Assembly: GCA_030278955.1 (NCBI GenBank)
Contig: JAOANR010000003.1
Coordinates: 22,529,050-22,593,049, forward strand
Direction: 5' to 3'
DNA: 64,000 nucleotides
Source: Hygrophila difformis
Taxonomy: Eukaryota > Streptophyta > Magnoliopsida > Lamiales > Acanthaceae
Below the pieces are notes generated by a model. That model saw only the letters and a list, made by a program, of their open reading frames with translations, was not told where the DNA came from and ran no database searches. The position numbers were made by a program, and so were the translations under genes. Shown here piece after piece: positions 21,441-32,545 of this stretch (positions within the stretch are counted from its first letter, which is position 1; each line of letters begins with the position of its first letter).

Positions 21441-24017
21441 TGTAATACCCGAGAATTTTGAAACATAAAACAAATAATTAAATAAATAAACAATAAATAA
21501 AATAAATACAATAAATAAATAAATCCAGCAAATAAATAAATAAATAAAGATAAGGAAATGAGAAATGAGATTTAACTTAAAAAGGAATTAAAGGAATTTA
21601 ATAAAAAGAACCAATTAAAGATAAATAAATTGCACACCGAAATCCGACACCAATGAACTCGAGAACTCGAGTCCAAACATAAATTATACGGGGTTTCTAT
21701 TTCCGTAAACCCGAAGATACCCCGGAAATCGGAATTCGGGAGCATAGGGGGATAGAAGTCCGAAAGAGATGAGGAAAGGCACGACGGATCGCACGACCCA
21801 CCCGGACCGAAGTCCAGGCGAGTGCCGCGCGGTGGCTGCGCGGGAGGAAAGGCGCGCCACGACCGCGCCGCTTGACAGATTTGCCGGTTGCGAGATTCAC
21901 TCGCCCGAATCCGGATTTTCCGACTTCGGTTGAACACCTTTCGGCTCAAGACTCTTAGAGGCTGACCTTGGACGCCCCTAGGTCATGTTTGCCTATAAAT
22001 AACACCTTTTGAAAGCCTCGAACACTTTTCCAAAACCCTACAACTCTCTATACGTTCGAAAACCCTAATTCCGGAGTCGTCGGAGGCACGAAACCAAGGC
22101 GAGGACTGTTTGGACGAAAATTTGAAAATCTCCAGCATCGTGGTAAGTTTTGATCCGATCCTTGTTCCATATACGATTCGAAAACGAGTCCTAACCTTCT
22201 TCTTTTTCTTTCTACACCCCGAATCGGATCTAGAACGTAGAACCCGACGAACGGAGAGGATAAACGGTGGACTGGAAGCCACGCCTTCGAAATAGACGAT
22301 CCCGGACATCTACGAATCTGTAAGTTAACGCTTACATGGTTTTGGGAGTAACTAAAACACGTAAAACTAAAAGCTTCATCAAATCTTTCGTAAATCTGTC
22401 AACATACGTTTTCTACCGGCGCAACAGTTTTGTTGAATTTTTCCGAACCTTAAAACGCCTTCAAACGGAAAAACTTAAAACACGAAAAACGTTCCTAAGG
22501 CTAAGATCTATCTACTGTAAAATGTTCAGAATTTTTAGAGACTTTTTGTTATTTGAAATCTACCCGAAACCGAACTGCTGAAACTTGGATCTTGAAATTC
22601 TTGACAGAACTTAGGTGCGATCTTGATGACGTTTTTGACATTAGTTATAGGCCGATTTAGATCTTTATCCGAACATAAAAGTTGTAGAAAAAAGTCTTAA
22701 GAAGGTCTCTATAAAATTTCACTAAGTTTGGAGTTGATTTGCTTTGGTAGATCTTGATAATCTTGAACTGTTGTACACGAAATTCGGACAGATTAATGTT
22801 ATGACGAAAATTGATGTATTTGACCTGTATCGGTATCTCGGACTGAAAAAGTTAAAACACGAAAGTTGTTCATCTTGATGTTTCTGAGTCAGTGCTAAAA
22901 TTTCAGAATTCTTAGAATTAAACTCAATTTTTAATGAATTTTAGAGTAAACTGTGGTTGATCGAGTCAGATCTTGAATTCTTGTTGAAATGGTGAAACTA
23001 GCCTTTAAGGTTTAAACGAATAGAAGACTCTTTGAAATAAATATATGAAATCTGAAATTTAGGAAATCCCCTTTACAAACTTGATCTTTAAAATTAGGTG
23101 GTGAGTGCTCTGCAGGGTGCCCTCCTAACGATTCACTTCGTGCCTTCATGGACGATTGTGACCCGCGCGAAATATTTGAGATATGTTGTCAAAACGACAT
23201 GAGATATATGGCCTACACTCTCGTGAATATCCATATGGGTTTCCCGAGGCTCCGGAGTGGTACTGGGTATGGCAGATACGGCTGCGGCCGCCGGTTTCCG
23301 GCTAAACTTGTTGACATCACGATGAAATCGTGAAACACTTGAAATACTAAATCTTGGGAGTAAATGGGGATAGTTAAATGTTTTAATTAATGTCCTTTTA
23401 AATTATTAAATGCTTTATTTAATTAATTATGGTTTTTATTTAAATTATGCTAAATGTACTATTGGTTAGTGTCATGATTAAATTATGCGAATTGGTTATA
23501 ATTTTTAAAATAAATTATCTATGATTATTATCATGCTTTTATGAAATTATTAAATTAATGGCTTTTAAACCCTACGATCATGCATGTGTTAACTTACTCA
23601 GCAAGTTGTGCTGACCAAACCATTTATTTTCCTTTTTCCTTACAGAGTATGTGGAATGATCATGAGTATGTTCATGCATGGGGGGGGGGGGGGGGGACTT
23701 GCATTTTGCGAAACTTATTATTTTAAATTCTTTGCATTAGACTATAGAATAAACAGGCCTGTTTAACCCATGTTTTGACCATGTCGGTCGTATTTACATT
23801 TCCGCTGCAAAATTATACTTAAATTCTATTTCCGCTGCGTTATGATATTATTATTTTCGAGACTATATTGTATGGGCTGTTTGCAAATGTTTTAAATATT
23901 TTTAAACACTGAAGTACCTAGCCTTGCATCTCTTTAGTAAGCCGGAGAAACCGTGTCTTACTAGGGAGGTGTGGCGGTGACATCACGACCTGGGTGACCA
24001 AAAACCGGGGTGTTACA
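21441..24017 (+). repeat. 5' LTR of gypsy copy 1
   Basis: Starts TGTAATACCCGAGAATTTTG and ends ACCGGGGTGTTACA. A TATA-like box TATAAATA lies at 21994-22001, in U3, after a GC-rich block. A strong donor-like GTAAGT follows at about 22142 and an acceptor-like TTTTCCTTACAG at 23634-23645. The G17 homopolymer is at 23680-23696. Confidence 0.95.
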
Positions 24018-24020
24018 AGT

Positions 24021-24032
24021 TGGTATCAGAGC
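24021..24032 (+). promoter_or_regulatory. Primer binding site, gypsy copy 1
   Basis: TGGTATCAGAGC, three bases after the LTR, complementary to the 3' end of initiator tRNA-Met. It primes minus-strand DNA synthesis. Confidence 0.92.
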
Positions 24033-24240
24033 CCGACTATTTTTAAGCTATTATTTTTAAACCATTATTATTTTTAAACTACCATTAATATTTTGACTAT
24101 TACTTTAAATTTTAAAGTATTATTTCCATGGAAAAAAATATTTATTTTAAACCCCATGGAAAAATATATAAAGTGCATTAAATTACTTTTGGGGGGAATC
24201 ATCATTTGCATTTGCATATTGCATCTCTTTTATGTAGAGA

Positions 24241-24332
24241 ACTTAGAATCTTGGAGAATTTCAACTTAGAATCTTGGCGAATTTCAACTTAGAATCTTGG
24301 CGAAGTTTAACCTAGAATCTTGGCGAATATTA
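24241..24332 (+). repeat. 23-bp leader tandem repeat, gypsy copy 1
   Basis: Four units of ACTTAGAATCTTGGCGAATT-type sequence (23 bp each), ending just before the accessory ORF. Copy 2 has a longer array of the same unit. Confidence 0.85.
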
Positions 24333-24356
24333 ACTTAGATCTTTTGCTTGCGCTAG

Positions 24357-24692
24357 ATGGCTAGTCAAGATATGATGCAGTTGATGATCAAGATGATGAA
24401 CGTTCATCTTGATTCCCAACAAACCATAGAACAAATGAAATATCGTATGGCTCAATTGGAGGCAAATCTGCACCACATGGGCAACTTAAGGGAGGCGGAT
24501 CACCACCGCATAAACCAACTCGAACGTCAAGTCCAAACCCTCACTACGCAAAACCTAATCCTGAAGGAACACATCGATGCTCATGGACAAGACTTGAACA
24601 CCATCTTTGACGATCTACTACCGCCAAGTTCGGAGGAAGAAGACCCGGAGGAGGATCCCGCTACACCACCGGAGGACGTCTTGAGACGCTAG
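24357..24692 (+). CDS. Accessory ORF upstream of gag (coiled-coil, 111 aa), gypsy copy 1
   Basis: A complete ATG-to-TAG frame between the leader repeats and gag. It has a Met/Gln-rich start (MASQDMMQLM), a long helical heptad-like region (LEANLHHMGNLREADHHRIN, then LERQVQTLTTQNLILKEHI), and an acidic Ser/Glu/Pro tail (PPSSEEEDPEEDP). It has no zinc finger and no similarity that I recognise. The 111-aa protein of copy 2 aligns end to end without gaps. It is neither part of the gag-pol frame nor fused to it. The function is unknown; a coiled-coil accessory protein is an inference. Confidence 0.75.
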   Translation: MASQDMMQLMIKMMNVHLDSQQTIEQMKYRMAQLEANLHHMGNLREADHHRINQLERQVQTLTTQNLILKEHIDAHGQDLNTIFDDLLPPSSEEEDPEEDPATPPEDVLRR

Positions 24693-25001
24693 GAATTCTA
24701 TTTATAGTAGACACTATTTTGCTAGGAAAATATTTCTACTTTTGTACTAAAATTCCGTTTAAGGAAATAAAATGCCCGATTTTATTATAATCAATCGAAA
24801 AAAAAACCTGGACAGACCTGTCCGTACAAAAAAAAAATCGAAATAAAATAAAATAAAATTAAAATAAAACCCAGAAGCGTACGGCGCTTCTTAGTTCGAT
24901 CGAGCACCACGTGTGAAATTACAAAACACATGCATATTTATAGAAATTGTTTAGACTATATGCTAGTTTCACAAGTCCTAATCCACCCTATTTGCACCAG
25001 A

Positions 25002-28000
25002 ATGGCACCCAGAGGAAGAGGAAGAGGAAGAACTCAACCCGCTCCCCAAACCACTATTGAAACACCTACTGAAACACCTCCGAATGTCACAGAACCAGCC
25101 CAACCTGTAGAGGAACAACCCCAAGGTGCGTAGGACGCCCCCGCACCGAACAATGTGGGCGATCGTCTTCGGACGATAGAGGAGGTCTTGATTGCGCTGG
25201 GGAACGCGCAAGTCAACCAGGGCCAAGCTGCGGCGGTACCTCCGCCCCAGGCTCGCCCTAACTATCTGGCAATGGTGAATCCCTACCAGCCACCCGACTA
25301 TGCTGGTGAGGAGGATCCAGCCAAACTGGAAGAATGGATCCGAACCTTCGACAAGCTGCTGGGAGCAGTCAAATGTCCAGAAGGAGAGAGGGTGCATGTC
25401 GCTTCGTACTATTTGGGAGGCGAAGCGGACGACTGGTGGCAGGCAACTCAAGCCAAGCTGACTGAAGATGACGAGCCCTACTCTTGGACGGAAATGATGG
25501 AACTACTCAGGGATCGATTCTATCCCTTGAGTACTAAAGCTGCCATGTACGAAGAATTTCTGTCACTGAAGCAAGGTGGCCAAACCGTACAAGAGTACTA
25601 CACTCGATTCAAGGAGCTGGTGAGGTTCGCACCAAGACTCGTACCCACGGATGCAGAGAAAGCACATAAGTTCGAGATGGGACTGAACCTGTCTGTTCGC
25701 GAGGTGATCGCGGGGGTACACTACCCCGATTTGCAAGCTGTGTATGACCGCGCTGTGGCAGTAGCGCGTGTGCAACAACTGAAGAGAAGGGTGAGTGGGG
25801 AGTCCAGCAGGGGTCCCCAAGACAAGAGGAACCGGGACGCTAGAAGCGAGAACAACACGGGAAGGAACGAACAGCGGAGAGGGTCGAATAGGCCACAACA
25901 AAACAACAATGGGAAGAGGTTCAACCAAGAAGATCCGGTACCACCTTGCCCAAGATGTGGACGACCCCATCTGGCGAGGGGATGCCCGCAGCAGGGCGCC
26001 TGCTTCCGATGTGGTCGAATGGGTCACATACGTCGGGAGTGCCGAACTCGGCTTGAAAACATAACGAAAAGGGAAGACCTGGTCACGGGGCAGGAACAGC
26101 CTCAGAACCAAAATGGGCGGAACGGAAATAACCAGGGGTATAGACCCCCTCAAAACCAATTTAGGCCGCCGAATCAGAACCAGAACCAACGACCTCCGCC
26201 ACCGCAAAATCAAAACCAACAGCAAAATCAGCAGCAGAATGCGAATCAGCAGGGCAACCAAGGACGCCCTGTGGGGAGGCTCAATGTGGTTAACCAAGCG
26301 GACGTGCCTGCACAAGGAGAAGTGATGGCAGGTACATTTCATGTTTTGAATACACCCCTTAGAGTTCTATTTGATTCTGAAGCTAGTTGCTCAATCATAG
26401 CATCAAGGATAGTGCCTGAGTTAGATCTACCTAAGTGCGAGAGGATTAACTTAGAAATTCAATTGCCTTCTGGAGAAGTAGTATCTTGCTCTAAACGATA
26501 TAACGGAATTCCTATAGTGATAAAGAACGTAGAATTCTTCGCGAACTTAGTAGAATTTAACTTAAGAGACTTTGACATCATACTGGGGATGGATTGGTTA
26601 TCCCAGTATAAGGCGGTGATCGAATGCCAAAAACAAAAGATCACCTTGTCAAAAAGTAGGGGAAAGAGAGTTAACTTTTACTCTCAGCCCTCTAAGAAGA
26701 GTAACAAAATCGTTAGTGCACTTAAACTAAGTAACTTGATGCGTAAAGGGTATGAGCTATATGCGTGCTATGTGCACAACCTTGAGGCGGAAGAGAACAA
26801 GGTCGATAGCATACCAGTCGTAAGAGAATACCCGGATGTGTTTCCGGAAGACATCCCGGGCATGCCACCCGAGAGAGATCTTGAGTTTACGATAGATCTC
26901 ATTCCGGGTACAGAGCCTGTCTCAAAAGCTTCGTACCGGATGGCACCACTGGAAATGAAGGAGTTAAAAGACCAACTCGAGGAGCTGTTAGGAAAAGGGT
27001 ACATAAGGCCGAGTACTTCCCCCTGGGGAGCACCGGTTTTATTTGTTAAGAAGAAAGACGGAGGATTACGTCTTTGCATAGATTATCGAGGATTGAACCA
27101 AGTGACTATCAAGAATAAATACCCTTTGCCGAGAATAGAGGATCTATTTGATCAACTGAAGGGAGCTTCAGTATTCTCGAAGATCGACTTACGATCTGGG
27201 TATCACCAGTTGAGAATTGCCGAGAAAGACATTTCGAAGACGGCGTTTCGAACTCGATATGGCCACTACGAGTTCACAGTGTTATCCTTTGGGTTAACAA
27301 ATGCTCCGGCAATGTTCATGAACCTCATGAACATTGTATTTCGAGATCTGTTAGATCAGTGTGTAGTGGTGTTCATTGACGACATCCTGATCTACTCGAA
27401 AAACGAGGAGGAGCATGCCCAGCACATGCACCAAGTGTTAGGGACCTTGTGAAAGAATCAGCTATACGGCAAACTGTCCAAATGTGATTTTTGGTTGAAG
27501 GAGGTAGCATTTCTAGGACATATAGTATCCGCTGATGGAGTTTCAGTGGATCCGGCAAAAGTCTCTGCCGTAACTGAATGGGCAACTCCAAAGAGCCAAA
27601 CCGAGATAAGGAGTTTCCTTGGATTAGTCGGGTATTATAGACGGTTCGTGAAGGATTTTTCGAAAATCGCACGACCTTTGACCCAGCTACTGAAGAAGGG
27701 AGTAAAATACGTATGGACAGAGGCTTGTGAGACAGCGTTTCAAGAACTGAAGAAACGACTCACAACCACACCCGTATTAACACTACCATCAGAGAATGGT
27801 GACTTCGAAGTTTATAGTGATGCTTCGAAGGAAGGTTTAGGTTGTGTCTTGATGCAAGACTCGAGAGTCGTAGCGTATGCATCACACCAACTAAAACCTC
27901 ATGAGGAGAATTATCCGACATATGACCTGGAGTTGGCAGCGGTCGTTTTCGCTCTAAAGATATGGAGACATTATCTTTATGGGCGGAAGTGTTGAATGTT

Positions 28001-29738
28001 CACCGACCACAAGAGCTTGAAATATATATTCACTCAGAAGGAGTTGAATTTGAGACAGCGAAGGTGGTTGGAACTTATTAAGGACTACGATTTAGAGATA
28101 GCCTGCCACGAGGGGAAGGCGAATGTGGTAGCCGATGCCCTAAGTTGGAAAACCCAACACGTGACAAACTCGTTGGTAATTCCGCCGGCATTGTACATGG
28201 ATCAAGCGAGATTGGACGTGGAACTTGTGCATCCGGGCACAGTGGGTGAAACGATCAATGCCATGGTCGTAGAAACTCCAATATTGGACGAGATTAAGCT
28301 CGCCCAACCGGGCGACGCGAAACTCGAAAAGATAAAGGGGTATATTGCCGAAGGAAGGGCAATAGGATTTGCTGTCCACGAGGATGGAAGCATTCGTTTC
28401 AAAGGGAGATGGTGCGTGCCCCTTAAATGTGCCGAGTTGAAGCGAAGGTTGATGGAGGAAGGGCACAACACGCCATATTCAGTGCATCCCGGAGGCGACA
28501 AGCTTTACAAAGATCTAAGGAAGATCTATTGGTGGCCGGGAATGAAGAAGGAAGTGGCAGACTTCGTGGCGAAATGTCTCACCTGCCAAAAGGTTAAGGC
28601 AGTGCGACATAAACCCTTAGGATTGATGCAACCACTAGAGATTCCAAGTTGGAAGTGGGATAGCATCTCGATGGACTTTGTCTCGGGATTACCCCGATCA
28701 CCTAAAGGCATGAACAAGATTTGGGTGATTGTGGATAGGCTAACGAAGACAGCCATATTTATCCCGATGAAGGAGACGTGGACTATGGACCAATTGGCCC
28801 GAGCCTACATTGATAATGTGGTACGACGACATGGAGTACCACATGACATCATTTCCGACAGAGACAGTAGATTTGTCTCTCACTTTTGGACGGAGTTACA
28901 AAAAGCTCTCGGTACTCAAATCAAAATGAGCACCGCATTCCACCCAATGATGGATGGACAAACCGAGAGAACAATCCAAACACTAGAAGACATGCTGAGA
29001 GCACGCGTGTTGGAATTTAAGGGAGATTGGGAATCCCATTTACCCCTAATCGAATTCTCTTATAATAATAGCTACCATGCTAGCATTGGTATGACACCTT
29101 TCGAGGCGTTGTATGGACGAAAGTGCCGAAGCCCGTTGAGCTGGGAAGAAAACGATAAGTCGGTGGTAGTGGGACCACAACTTATCGAAGACATGGCTCA
29201 ACAAATCATAGTGATTCAAGGAAAAATGAAAGCCGCACAAGACCGTCAGAAGAGTTACGCTGACGTGAGACGACGAGACCTAGAATTTCAAGTGGGAGAT
29301 AGGGTCATGCTAAAGATATCACCCATGAAGGGGGTGATGCGCTTTGGCAAACGGGGAAAGTTGAGTCCTCGATACATAGGACCTTACGAAATTCTAGAAC
29401 GAGTCAGAAATTTGGCCTACCGACTGGCTTTACCGCCACAATTAGATCGAGTTCCTAATGTTTTCCATGTCTCACAACTAAAGAAGTATGTGCCGGACCC
29501 GACACATGTACTTCAACCGGAGATAATCGAACTCGATGAGGATTTGACTTATGAAGAAGTCCCAGTGCGAATTCTAGACACTAAGGAGCGCGTAACTAGG
29601 AACAAAACCATCAAAATGATCAAGGTTCTTTGGTCAAACCACGAGAGTGAGACGGCAAATTGGGAGGTAGAATCCGACATGAGAGAACGCTATCCGACAT
29701 TGTTCCAAACCGACACCGACACAGTTATGGGGACATAA
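25002..29738 (+). pseudogene. gag-pol of gypsy copy 1, disrupted by three stops
   Basis: The frame starts at [10 protein letters not shown] (25002) and ends at TAA 29738. It encodes capsid, nucleocapsid CCHC ([14 protein letters not shown]), protease, RT with FIDD, RNase H (YSDAS), integrase and a chromodomain-like tail. In-frame stops are TAG at 25131, TGA at 27450 and TGA at 27993; copy 2 has CAG, CGA and CGA there. The protease motif reads DSEAS instead of DSGAS. There are no frameshifts. It is nonautonomous as it stands. Confidence 0.95.
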
Positions 29739-29748
29739 CTGCAATCTT

Positions 29749-29761
29749 AAGGGGGAGAGGA
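29749..29761 (+). promoter_or_regulatory. Upstream purine tract followed by LTR-start-like TGTCATACC (copy 1)
   Basis: AAGGGGGAGAGGA is followed directly by TGTCATACC, 200 bp before the actual 3' LTR. It looks like a polypurine tract plus LTR start but is not the present LTR edge. Copy 2 keeps it at 50166-50178. Confidence 0.5.
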
Positions 29762-29948
29762 TGTCATACCATCTATTTTTCGTGCATTTTTATAAACTTT
29801 TGAACTACGTTATGGCTTGATCCCTTCATAGGGTACGTAGGCAGCTTAGAAGTTTTAATTCTAAGTTCAGTCACAACATAACAAAACAAACAAACTACCT
29901 TAGCACGAGAAAAGCCGAAACACAACTTCGAGGACGAAGTTGATTCTT

Positions 29949-29961
29949 AAGGAGTGTAGAC
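29949..29961 (+). promoter_or_regulatory. Polypurine tract next to the 3' LTR, gypsy copy 1
   Basis: AAGGAGTGTAGAC immediately before TGTAATACC. Copy 2 has AAGGAGGGTAGAC. It should prime plus-strand synthesis; here it is interrupted by T. Confidence 0.65.
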
Positions 29962-32540
29962 TGTAATACCCGAGAATTTTGAAATATAAAACAAATAATT
30001 AAATAAATAAACAATAAATAAAATAAATACAATAAATAAATAAATCCAGCAAGTAAATAATTAAATAAAGATAAGGAAATGAGAAATGAGATTTAACTTA
30101 AAAAGGAATTAAAGGAATTTAATAAAAAGAACCAATTAAAGATAAATAAATTGCACACCGAAACCCGACTCCAATGACCTCGAGAACTCGAGTCCAAACA
30201 TAAATTATACGGGGTTTCTATTTCCGTAAACCCGAAGATACCCCGGAAATCGGAATCCGGGAGCATAGGGGGATAGAAGTCTGAAAGAAGGAGGAAAGGC
30301 ACGACGGATCGCACGACCCGCCCGGACCGAAGTCCAGGCGAGTGCCGCGCGGTGGCCGCGCGGTCAATAGAGGAAAGGCGCGGCACGACCGCGCCGCTTG
30401 ACAGATTTGCCGGTTGCGAGATTCACTCTCCCGAATCCGGATTTTCCGACTTCGGTTGAACACCTTTCGGCTCAAGACTCTTAGAGGCAAACCTTGGACG
30501 CCCCTAGGTCATGTTTGCCTATAAATAACACCTTTTGAAAGCCCCGAACACTTTTCCAAAACCCTACAACTCTCTATACGTTCGAAAACCCTAATTCCAG
30601 AGTCGTCGGAGGCACAAAACCAAGGCGAGGACAGTTTGGACGAAAATTTGAAGATCTCCAGCGTCGTGGTAAGCTTCGATCCGATCCTTGTTCCATATAC
30701 GATTCGAAAACGAGTCCTAACCTTCTTCTTTTTCTTTCTACACCCCGAATCGGATCTAGAACGTAGAACCCGACGAACGGAGAGGATAAACGGTGGACTG
30801 GAAGCCACGCCTTCGAAATAGACGATCCCGGACATCTACGAATCTGTAAGTTAACGCTTACATGGTTTTGGGAGTAATTAAAACACATAAAACTAAAAGC
30901 TTCATCAAATCTTTCGTAAATCTGTCAACATACGTTTTCTACCGGCGCAACAGTTTTGTCGAATTTTTCCGAACCTTAAAACGCCTTCAAACAGAAAAAC
31001 GTAAAACACAAAAACGTTCCTAAGGCTTAGATCTATCTACTGTAAAATTTTCAGAATTTTTAGAGACGTTTTGATATTTGAAATCTACCCGAAACCGAAC
31101 TGCTGAAACTTGGATCTTGAAATTCTTGACAGAACTTAGGTCCGATCTTGATGACGTTTTTGACATTAGTTATAGGCCGATTTAGATCTTTAGCCGAACA
31201 TGAAAGTTGTAGACAAAGGTCTTAGGAAGGTCTCTGTAAAATTTCATTAAGTTTGGAGTTGATTTGCTATGGTAGATCTTGATAATCTTGAACTGCTGTA
31301 CACGAAATTCGGATAGATTAATGTTATGAGAAAAATTGATGTATTTGACCTGTTTCGGTATCTCGGACTGAAAAAGTTAAAACACGAAAGTTGTTCATCT
31401 TGATGTTTCTGAGTCAGTGTAAAATTTCAGAATTTTGGAATTAAACTCGATTTTTAATGAATTTTAGAGTAAACTGTGGTTGACCGAGTCAAATCTTGAA
31501 ATCTTGTTGAAACAGTGAAACTAGCCTTTAAGGTTTAAACGAGTAGAAGACTCTTTGAAATAAATATATGAAATCTGAAATTTAGGAAATCCCCTTTACA
31601 AACTTGATCTTTAAAATTAGGGGTTGAGTGCTCTGCAGGGTGCCCTCCTAACGATTCACTTCGTGCCTTTATGGACGATGGTGACCTGCGTGAAATATTT
31701 GAGATATGTTGCCAAAACGGCATGAGATATATGGCCTACACTCTCGTGAATATCTATATGGGTTTCCCGAGGCTCCGGAGTGGTACTGGGTATGGCAGAT
31801 ACGGCTGCGGCCGCTGGTTTCCGGCTAAACTTGTTGACATCGCGATGAAATCGTGAAACACTTGAAATACTAAATCTTGGGAGTAAATGGGGATAGTTAA
31901 ATGTTTTAATTAATGTCCTTTTAAATTATTAAATGCTTTATTTAAATTAGTTATGGTTTTTATTTAAATTATGCTAAATGTACTATTGGTTAGTGTCATG
32001 ATTAAATTATGCGAATTGGTTATAATTTTTAAAATAAATTATCTATGATTATTATCATGCTTTTACGAAATTATTAAATTAACGGCTTTTAAACCCTACG
32101 ATCATGCATGTGTTAACTTACTCAGCAAGTTGTGCTGACCAAACCATTTATTTTCCTTTTTCCTTACAGAGTATGTGGAATGATCATGAGTACGTTCATG
32201 CATGGGGGGGGGGGGGGGGACTTGCATTTTGCGAAACTTATTATTTTAAATTCTTTGCATTAGACTATAGAATAAATGGGCCTGTTTAACCCGTGTTTTG
32301 ACCATGTCGGTCGTATTTACATTTCCGCTGCAAAATTATACTTAAATACTATTTCCGCTGCGTTATGATATTATTATTTTCGAGACTATATTGTATGGGC
32401 TGTTTGCAAATGTTTTAAATATTTTTAAACACTGAAATACCTAGCCTTGCATCTCTTTAGTAAGCCGGAGAAACCGTGTCTTACTAGGGAGGTGTGGCGG
32501 TGACATCCCGACCTGGGTGACCAAAAACCGGGGTGTTACA
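29962..32540 (+). repeat. 3' LTR of gypsy copy 1
   Basis: 2,579 bp, nearly identical to the 5' LTR with scattered substitutions and small indels. TATAAATA is at 30520-30527. The G homopolymer is G16 (32204-32219). It ends GGGTGTTACA before the ATAGG duplication. Confidence 0.95.
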
Positions 32541-32545
32541 ATAGG

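Larger units (their letters stand above)
21441..32540 (+). mobile_element. Gypsy copy 1: full-length Tekay-like chromovirus, disabled
   Basis: 11,100 bp, TG...CA ends, two 2.58-kb LTRs, a tRNA-Met-type primer site, gag-pol in one frame with three stops, and a C-terminal chromodomain-like segment. It is flanked by ATAGG on both sides (21436-21440 and 32541-32545). Removing it restores the LINE B frame (FGEYR to RPISLVG). It is in the same orientation as copy 2 (41896-52986) and is its diverged relative. Confidence 0.96.

Noticed and set aside
23148..23333. 61-codon ORF in the LTR (also at 31671)
   Set aside because: Frame not kept in copy 2; conservation there is better explained by nucleotide-level constraint.
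25563..26342. 259-codon minus-strand ORF
   Set aside because: Antisense shadow of gypsy copy 1 gag-pol; the same kind of shadow recurs in copy 2.
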